In this document: positions 56,595-64,000 of the stretch, in pieces
Layout of the letters: each line of letters starts with the position of its first letter
How positions within the stretch are numbered: the first letter of the stretch is position 1
Notes under the pieces: generated by a model
Database searches by the model: none
What the model was told of the DNA's origin: nothing
The model's input: only the letters and a program-made list of their open reading frames with translations
Translations under genes and position numbers: made by a program
NCBI RefSeq assembly: GCF_007565055.1
Contig: NC_044560.1
Coordinates: forward strand, 82,217,295-82,281,294
Length of the DNA: 64,000 nt
Direction: 5' to 3'
Source: Rhinopithecus roxellana
Taxonomy: Eukaryota > Chordata > Mammalia > Primates > Cercopithecidae

Positions 56595-57344
56595 AAAGTT
56601 CCAGCCATCTAATAATCACTTGGTCTTTCTGGTGACTAGTGCATCCTGAGGCTATCAAGGGATCCCACTCTATCACCTCATTAACGTAAACGCAGGTGTA
56701 ATCAAAGGGGCTTATTATGAATAACAGAATACACTCCTATCACTTAGTAAATCCCAGGAGTTTTAGAAGTTCTTTGCCAGGAAGGGGGACAAATGTATTT
56801 TTGTATTATACTACAAATGTGCTGATAAATGACTTTTTCATTTTATTTATTTCAACTAATTGAAGTTGAAAGTTAAAACAGCTACATGACTAGTGACTAT
56901 CTTATTAGGCAGTGCAACCCTATACAATTATAAAGTTCTTTTTTTTTTCTGCTGTCTTCTGCCCTCCAGCACTAAACTATGAAATTTTCAGAATAGAAAT
57001 TTTTCAACATTATGCTTTCAGAGTTTCTTGCTTATGATAGACGTTCAAATATAATTAGCAGTGGATTCAGTTTAGCAAATAATTATTGAGTTCTATTTTC
57101 TGATTAGCTTTTTTGGTGGGATCACAGAGGTAAGAGAAACATAATCCCTTGCTGCCCTCAGATTGCTTACAGTCTAGTGATGTAAATGAATTAGAGTGGC
57201 GTGTAATAAAAATGAGTGTTGTTGCACTTAGTGCATGGAATTGTGGAATGGTTAGGCTGTTTAGATGAGTGAGGGCATAGTATAATACCTGAGGTATAGT
57301 GGGTGGGTGTTCAGTAAATCTCACTGAATGAATGAATGAATGAA

Positions 57345-57545
57345 TTATAGCCTCAGCTCTACCATTAACTGGCTTCTTGGCAAGTCGCCTAGTCTTTGAG
57401 CCTTAATTTCCTTATCCCTGAAATGGGAATGATGTGCGTATTTTAGGGTCTTGAGTTTTTTGACTGGGAGGACCATGTTTCATTAACCCTTGGATATATT
57501 TTTGCCTATAATATAGTAAGTGTTTAGTAAATGTTTTAGTGACTC
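57345..57545 (+). repeat. MIR followed by L2 3' piece
   Basis: MIR-like 'gagccttaatttccttatcc' and 'tgaaatgggaatgatg', then L2-like 'atagtaagtgtttagtaaat'. Confidence 0.6.
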
Positions 57546-57671
57546 CTTAATCCCAACAAGATAAAGGGTACTAATGTGCTATATTATTGTCATATACCAT
57601 TGATTGGGAGATGAATTGACTTGAAAAATGTGGAGAGGGAATTAAGATTCCCCAAAGGTAACAATGACCTT

Positions 57672-57989
57672 TTGTTTTTTTTTTGTTTGTTTTTTGTTTT
57701 TTTTTGAGACGGAGTCTTGCTCTGTTGCCCAGGCTGGAGTGCAGTGGCCGGATCTCAGCTCACTGCAAGCTCCGCCCCCCCGGGTTCACGCCATTCTCCT
57801 GCCTCAGCCTCCCGAGTAGCTTGGACTACAGGCGCTCGCCACCTCGCCCGGCTAGTTTTTTTGTATTTTTTAGTAGAGATGGGGTTTCACCTTGTTAGCC
57901 AGGATGGTCTCGATCTCCTGACCTCATGATCCGCCTGTCTCGGCCTCCCAAAGTGCTGGGATTACAGGCTTGAGCCACCGCGCCCGGCC
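57672..57989 (-). repeat. AluY, cercopithecid type
   Basis: Minus-strand AluY with 'cagtggccggatctcagctc'. The target duplication 'gaccttttgtttt' lies on both sides. Confidence 0.94.
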
Positions 57990-58061
57990 GACCTTTTGTT
58001 TTGACATTGTTCTGGCTGCAGCTGTTCTCTAATGATTTGAGATTTTCACTTCTTTCCTTTA

Positions 58062-58102
58062 TTGCCAGTGGAAGTTATGAAAGAAATTAATGTTGAACCT
58101 AA
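58062..58102 (+). repeat. 41-bp unit similar (inverted) to 62090-62130
   Basis: 'aagttatgaa' and 'gaaattaatgttgaacctaa' are shared with the reverse complement of 62090-62130, with four mismatches in 41. Weaker similarity extends about 20 bp upstream. Family unknown. Confidence 0.75.
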
Positions 58103-58520
58103 CGCAGCTGGGGCAACGGTTTTAAGGAGACTATAATGGGCTCTCTCTGTTACTCTCATGTGGTGATTGAGGAGCTAGTGCTTTCCAAGTTGTCAGGTTT
58201 GGGTTTTTTTCTGTTTTTACCAGTAGGCATTCAGATGGGACTCATTCTCTTTAAGTGTCATGTTGGGTTTATTGAACTTGATGATGGACTTGGTATGCCT
58301 CTTGGGCATTTATTTATGGCTTGATGTGAGAAATCAAGCACAGATTGCTCTGAAGAGCTCCCTTTGGTGTGGCGTGGCAAGCAAAGCATTTTTGTTTGTT
58401 TCTGTTTGATTTTGGAGCATATGCTGGAATAGAATTAGATGTGCTTTCCTCTATTTGTAGGTAAGTTCATCTTTCTCCTTTTTTTTAATTGAAAGGATAA
58501 TACAGATTAATAATAAAGAA

Positions 58521-58813
58521 GGCCGGGCGCGGTGGCTCAAGCCTGTAATCCCAGCACTTTGGAAGGCCAAGACGGGCGGATCATGAGGTCAGGAAATCGA
58601 GACCATCCTGGCTAATACGGTGAAACCCCGTCTCTACTAAAAAATACAAAAAAACTAGCCAGGCGACGAGGCGGGCGCCTGTAGTCCCAGCTACTCGGGA
58701 GGCTGAGACAGGAGAATGGCGTGAACCCGGGAGGTGGAGCTTGCAGTGAGCTGAGATCCGGCCACTGCACTCCAGCCTGGGTGGCAGAGCAAGACTCCGT
58801 CTCAAAAAAAAAA
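58521..58813 (+). repeat. AluY, cercopithecid type, with (AAT)n tail
   Basis: 'ggctcaagcctgtaatccc' and 'gatccggccactgcactcc' are present. The tail grew into (AAT)n up to about 58836. Confidence 0.95.
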
Positions 58814-58869
58814 AAATAATAATAATAATAATAATAAAGAAAAAATGGGGAAAATATTGGTATGATGTG

Positions 58870-59030
58870 GGAGACCTGATAAACTCATATTTGAATTGCA
58901 CTTCTGTTATTTATCAGCCTTGTGATCCTGGATAATTTATATGATTTCTAGACTATTTTTTCCTATGAACCTTTGTCAAAGAGGATTAAATGAATGGATA
59001 GATGTAGTATATATAGTGAGGTACTCAAAA
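58870..59030 (+). repeat. MIR
   Basis: 'cagccttgtgatcctggat' and 'gaggattaaatgaatgga' follow MIR order. Confidence 0.6.
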
Positions 59031-59354
59031 CAAAGGGAAGGGGCCTCAAATATTTTATTTGTTGTCCTCTACCACATACACGTCATCTGACTTTTGGTGG
59101 TGTGTCCATGTTATTAATGAAGTCTCTCCCAAGAATTCAGACTGCTTTCTGAGAATGAATCTAGTCATGAATCCCCCCATACAGAGTATAGTTTCAGCCA
59201 TAGATAGAAATAAACCAGGTAATTGCCTATAAAACTGACTGAAGAGATGGGAGCACTTAAGACTTAAGACAATCTGGGTGTAATTCCAGGGAAAAGGGAT
59301 TGGAACGAAATTGTAATTTAGGAGACTGAAATATAGTTGATTGTATCATAATAT

Positions 59355-59635
59355 TCTTTTTTTCTTGTTCTGTCGCCCTGGCTGGAGTGCAATTGCACGA
59401 TCTCAGCTCACTGCAATCTCCGTCTCCTGGGTTCAAGTGATTCTCGTGCCTTAGCTTCCTGAGTAGCTGGGACTACAGACAAGTGCCACCAACGCCTGGC
59501 TAATTTTTGTATTTTTTAGTAGAGACGGGGTTTCACCATGTTGGTCAGACTGATCTTGAACTCCTGACTTTAAGTGATTCACCCACCTCAGCCTCCCAAA
59601 GTGCTGGGATTACAGGTGTGAGCCACCGTGCCCGT
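59355..59635 (-). repeat. Alu
   Basis: Minus-strand Alu missing the first bases after its tail, 'cttgttctgtcgccctgg' to 'ccgtgcccgt'. 'gtatcataatattct' is duplicated on both sides. Confidence 0.9.
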
Positions 59636-59805
59636 TCTGTATCATAATATTCTACTGAGGGAGAGATTATAGGAACAAGCAGGGAGTTGTCAGCTTAAAA
59701 TATGGTAACCATAGTAAAAGAAAGACTGAGTGCTTGAAGTTGGCAGAGTTTATCTTGCCTTATTGAGGGCAGAAATGAATCTGATGATATGAACTGTACA
59801 GATGG

Positions 59806-60101
59806 ATTTTTTTTTTTTCTTTGAGACGGAGTCTTGCTCTGTCGCCAGGCTGGAATGCAATGGCTCCATCTTGGCTCACTGCAACCTCTGCCTCCCGGGT
59901 TCAGGCAATTCTTCTGCTTCAGCCTCCCGAATAGCTGGGACTACAGATGCACACCACCATGCCCAGCTAATTTTTGTATTCTTAGTAGAGATGGGGTTTC
60001 ACCATGTTGAGCAGGATGGTCTCGATCTCTTGACCTCGTGATCTGCCTGCCTCAGCCTCCCAAAGTGCTGGGATTATAAGCGTGAGCCTCGACGCCCAGC
60101 T
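59806..60101 (-). repeat. Alu
   Basis: Minus-strand Alu, 'tttgagacggagtcttgc' to 'cgacgcccagc'. 'gatgga' and a T run recur after it (T run 60111-60133). Confidence 0.9.
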
Positions 60102-60850
60102 GAGATGGAATTTTTTTTTTTTTTTTTTTTTTTGAGGAAGTGAGGGTCCACTAAACCTTCATGGACAAAAAAAGTATCTCAAGATGGTTGTCTCCCTTTT
60201 GTTCTGATTGCATGTGGAAGCAATTTCTGATCACTAATGTAATTGTTCAGGTATTTAATACTGAAGGCAGCAGCTGGTTTACCTAGATGAGGACTGAGAA
60301 CCTTCCAGGTATAAGGAAAGTACATCTTGTATTGTAAATTATTAAGCTGGTATGTGTCTCTCTCTGAACCAGTTACTAAACTGACAATCTGGTTAATGTA
60401 TTTTAGTGTATAAGCATCTGCATGCTAAAGACTCCTGCACTTATATCTACAGTTCATATCCTTCCCCTGAGCTACAGACTTGGATATGCAACTGCCTACC
60501 TGACATTTGCATTCAAGATCGAGGGCGAGGGCTAGACTGTGTCTTTTGTTTAATTCTGTATAAAGCTGTATAAGCTAAGGCCTTTTGGTAATAAGCCATT
60601 AATGTCTCAACTTTAATAATCCTGTACCCTGTTGTAACTATTTTTATGTTTCCTTTTGGTCTATGTCCATATGAGACATAGTTTCACATTATTTCATAGT
60701 GTATATATTATTTAATTATAATTTTTATGATCGGAAATAATGCATGCTCACCATAGAAAAATAGAGGGAAAAAATACAACAGAAAATGATCATTATGTGC
60801 TATTACTACTGTACGGACATAGGCACTGTTAACATTTTGGTGTATTTCTC

Positions 60851-61118
60851 TTTTTTTTTTTGAGATGGAGTCTTGCTTTGTCACCCACGCTGAGTGTAGT
60901 AGCACGATCCTGGGTTCAGGTGATTCTCCTGCCTTAGCCTCCCAAGTAGCTGAGACTACAGGTGCCTGCCACCACACCTGGCTAATTTTTGTATTTTTAG
61001 TAGAGATAGGGTTTCACCATGTTGGCCAGGCTGGTCTTGAACTCCTGACCTCAAGTGATCTGCCCGGCTCAGCCTCCGAAAGTGCTGGGATCACAAGCAT
61101 GAGCCACCATGCCTGGCC
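60851..61118 (-). repeat. Alu with internal deletion
   Basis: Minus-strand Alu with an exact 19-bp target duplication AACATTTTGGTGTATTTCT (60831-60849 and 61119-61137). Confidence 0.93.
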
Positions 61119-61350
61119 AACATTTTGGTGTATTTCTGTGTATTTACATATGTGTACACAATTTAATATGTTGAGATTAAGATTATACTGTATATTTAAA
61201 ATTTGTAGTTTTTTGCACGTAATGGACCTTAAACATTTCCCCATTAAAAAAAATTTTCTATAAACATTTAATAGCTTATTCTGTCATTCAGATGTACCAC
61301 ATAATCATTTTAAGTTGTTTCCAGTTTTTCACTGTTAGTGCTTCTAGACT
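61119..61350 (-). repeat. probable L1/L2-type relic
   Basis: 'cttaaacatttccccatt' and 'aagttgtttccagttttt' resemble antisense old LINE 3' sequence, as at 63400-63450. Weak. Confidence 0.35.
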
Positions 61351-61379
61351 TGTCATGTTTATCCAGGAGACAGCTACCA

Positions 61380-61446
61380 GTACCAAAAATAAAATAAGTA
61401 AAATAAAATAAAAAATAAAATAATAAAGCAGAATAAAAAAATAAAA
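61380..61446. repeat. (AAAAT)n A-rich repeat
   Basis: Imperfect A-rich pentamer run directly before an Alu. Confidence 0.8.
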
Positions 61447-61447
61447 T

Positions 61448-61735
61448 GCCGGGCGCAGTGGCTCATGCCTGTAATCCCAGCACTTTGGGAGGCCGAGATG
61501 GGTGGATCATGAGATCAGGAATACAAGACCAGCCTGACCAACATAGTGAAACCCCGTCTCTACTAAAAATACAAAAAATTAGTCAGGTGTGGTGGCAGGC
61601 ACCTGTAATCCCAGCTACTCGGGAGGCTGAGGCAGGAGAATCACTTGAACCCGGGGGGTGGAGGTTGCAGTGAGCAGAGATTGCGCCAACTGCACTCCAG
61701 CCTGGGCGACAGAGTGAGACTCCATCTCAAAAAGA
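61448..61735 (+). repeat. AluS
   Basis: Plus-strand Alu, 'gccgggcgcagtggctcatg', followed by an A/T-rich tail and a (GT)n-type stretch at 61753-61782. Confidence 0.92.
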
Positions 61736-62089
61736 TAAATAATAAAATAAAATACATATGTATGTGTGTATGTGTGTGTATGTATATAGTTTACTCTCAC
61801 TAACTTTCATGTACTCTGAACACCCATGAAAATTCAGTTGTAGCATAAAATACATTTATAGCATAAAAGCAAAATATTTCAAATTAACTTGCTTAAGCTA
61901 CGTAAAGACAAAGTTCATTTGAAATATTTTGTCATTTTTTCACTGGTTATGTGAAAAACCACATAACATACTTACACACTTTGGAATCAAGTGAGAGAAG
62001 GACAAGTTTTGATGCCATTATTTCTGTGTGGTACTCCAGTAAATAGACTTTCTGTTTTAGGGAAGAAGGGTAGTGTTCCCTCAAGTATA

Positions 62090-62130
62090 TTAGGTTCAAC
62101 ATTAATTTCCTTCATAACTTTCATTAGCAA
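62090..62130 (-). repeat. 41-bp unit similar (inverted) to 58062-58102
   Basis: Reverse complement shares 37 of 41 positions with 58062-58102. Confidence 0.75.
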
Positions 62131-62539
62131 TAGAGGAAAAAGATGAATTTTAACCAGTAGAGGACGGTTGCAGCCCAAAATAAGTCAAGGTGAAGGGTTT
62201 CCCCTTTATGGGATCTGAATTTCCTCTTCAAACTTTAAAATTAGGCTATTTGGCTCATTACATCGTAGGGGAAAAAAAGTAAAACCCCATTTGCATGAAT
62301 TTCACCCAATTTGGAGATTATGTGTTGATCTAAAAATAAAAACATAATGTATATAAAACATTTTAGAGGCCCCAGAATTGTTTAGATAGGTAGGCTATCA
62401 ACCTCCAGAATCAGCTTATGTAGGTATGAGAGATGTAGTGATGATGGATAGAGAAAGTAGTGGCTCCCAGGAGGAGCTCTAAACAGAAAGGGCAGGTACT
62501 TTGAGTTGTAGGCATGTGAAGGCATCCATGTGCATCTCC

Positions 62540-62651
<112 letters not shown>

Positions 62652-62816
62652 GAGAGTGGGAGAATGAGAATGGAGGTGGGTAAATTTCCCAAGCAACTTT
62701 AGGGAGGGCAGTTATTTCAGACAGGATGACTGATTTGTATTCAGAATAATTATTTATGTTAATATTCTCCAGAATTGAAGTAATCCTCTTTATTCTTTAT
62801 TATCAAAAATAAATGA

Positions 62817-63100
62817 GGCCGGGCGCGGTGGCTCAAGCCTGTAATCCCAGCACTTTGGGAGGCCGAGACGGGCGGATCAAGAGGTCAGGAGATCGAGACC
62901 ATCCTGGCTAACACGGTGAAACCCCATCTCTACTAAAAATACAAAAAACTAGCCAGGCGAGGTGACGGGCGCCTGTAGTCCCAGCTACTCAGGAGGCTGA
63001 GGCGGGAGAATGGCGTAAACCCGGGAGGCGGAGTTTGCAGTGAGCTGAGATCCGGCCACTGCACTCCAGCCTGGGCGACAGAGCGAGACTCCGTCTCAAA
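62817..63100 (+). repeat. AluY, cercopithecid type, with (AAAT)n tail
   Basis: 'ggctcaagcctgtaatccc' and 'gatccggccactgcactcc' are present. The tail (AAAT)n runs to about 63135. 'aaaataaatga' repeats on both sides. Confidence 0.95.
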
Positions 63101-63943
63101 AAAATAAATAAATAAATAAATAAAAAATAAATAAATGAAAAGATTAGCTTATGATACTATAACCATTGTTAGCATTTCAAGCCATTTCTTTCTAATTTTT
63201 AAAATGTTTTTAAAGCATTTGTAATCATACTGTATAATTTTGCATTATGCTTTTGTTGTTTAGCATGGGAAAATGCTAGATATCTACAGTACTTGATACA
63301 TAATAGGCACTCAATAAATATTTACTAAAGAAGGAATTATTGACTTGTTTAAATATCTTTTGAATGGACCATCAAACAACTATACCATAATTGACCTAAT
63401 TGTTACCCTTTTGTTGGAAATTAGGTTGTTTCTAAATTTTCCTGTCTTAAAAATACTTTGCATATTTTGATGTAGATCACTTTTCCTGAAGCATATAGTT
63501 TTTCCTATGTATAAAGTTATTTTCTTAGGACAGGTTCCCAGAAGCAATTAGGGGTCAAATAAAGTATTAGAACTCTTGATTGCAAGGGGCAGAAACTTAA
63601 TTGGGAAACATTTTGGCCAATCTTGTCAGAGACTTCCAGGATAAATCTCAGTTAGGTTTCTCAATTATGTTTCTGCCCCTTGCGTCTCTTTCCTCTATTA
63701 CTGAGACTTCAGCCTTTGCTGTATTGGTTGCTCAGTTTACACTCCCAGGGCTTTGTTTCTTGTTTACCAGTGCTCTTCTTTGCTTTTCTCTGGCAGACTC
63801 TTGCCATCTGGTGGTAAAGATTGGCATTGGCAGTTTTTTGTAGTTTATAATCCTGATTTGTATATGTAAAATGTAATAAGCAAGGTGGTTCTCCCACGCA
63901 AAGGATTTTGGACAGACAGGAAAAGGATATCTGCTATAAGTGT

Positions 63944-64000
63944 TTTTTTTTTTTTTTTTTTTTTGAGATGGAGTCTCGCTCTGTCGCCCAGGCTGGAGTG
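63944..64000 (-). repeat. Alu, cut by window end
   Basis: T run of about 21, then 'gagatggagtctcgctctg'. The rest lies outside. Confidence 0.9.

Larger units (their letters stand above)
54428..56815 (+). mobile_element. ERVL-type LTR (MER21-like), copy 2, heavily interrupted
   Basis: Starts 'tgttttctgacaccaacc' and ends 'tatactaca', in the same orientation as copy 1. Split by Tigger1 (54706-56195) and by an Alu monomer at 56463. 'agtttattataaaggata', 'gaagagatacatagggcaag' and 'tcccaggagttttagaagtt' are LTR parts. Confidence 0.7.

Overview
This window is primate nuclear DNA, most likely from an Old World monkey such as a macaque, baboon or vervet. It is packed with Alu elements. At least eight are young AluY copies with cercopithecid-type diagnostics: 'ggctcaagcctgtaatccc' near the 5' end and 'gatccggccactgcactcc' near the 3' end. 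Introns are long, coding exons are short with GT/AG borders, and there is one CpG-rich promoter. I saw no bacterial, plasmid or phage features.

Two divergent protein-coding genes share one promoter near 22.54-22.87 kb. To the left, on the minus strand, is SNRNP40 (U5 snRNP 40 kDa WD-repeat protein). Coding exons 1-5 lie at 22402-22542, 18727-18856, 17449-17542, 14880-15045 and 6324-6446. They join in phase into residues 1-218 of a protein that is 357 residues long in human; the remaining exons lie beyond position 1. To the right, on the plus strand, is ZCCHC17 (nucleolar/ribosome-associated S1-domain and CCHC zinc-knuckle protein). It has a probable non-coding first exon ending near 23005, a start-codon exon at 36090-36210 and an S1-domain exon at 46647-46704. 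The rest of this gene lies past position 64000. Both proteins act in RNA metabolism.

The intergenic core is about 0.3-0.8 kb and GC/CpG-rich. It carries four CCAAT boxes (three inverted) and a perfect CRE palindrome, and has no interspersed repeat. L2 LINE fragments lie on both sides of it. Nearly everything else is intronic and made of repeats: about 75 Alus (many nested or in inverted pairs), MIR and L2 relics, L1 fragments, Tigger and MER5 DNA transposons, MaLR LTRs, a 1.5 kb ERV1 solo LTR at 51624-53157 and two same-orientation ERVL-type LTRs at 49631 and 54428.

I found no previously undescribed biological system. The most unusual structure is a 438-bp segment (27459-27896) copied in inverted orientation into a MaLR LTR 0.5 kb away (28428-28865). 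It is flanked by an exact 11-bp target duplication and has no poly-A tail. Other points worth checking are a tiny uORF ahead of two alternative ZCCHC17 starts, two short dispersed similarities (3838/5551 and 58062/62090), a recombinant Alu, close inverted Alu pairs and a 42-bp pure T run.
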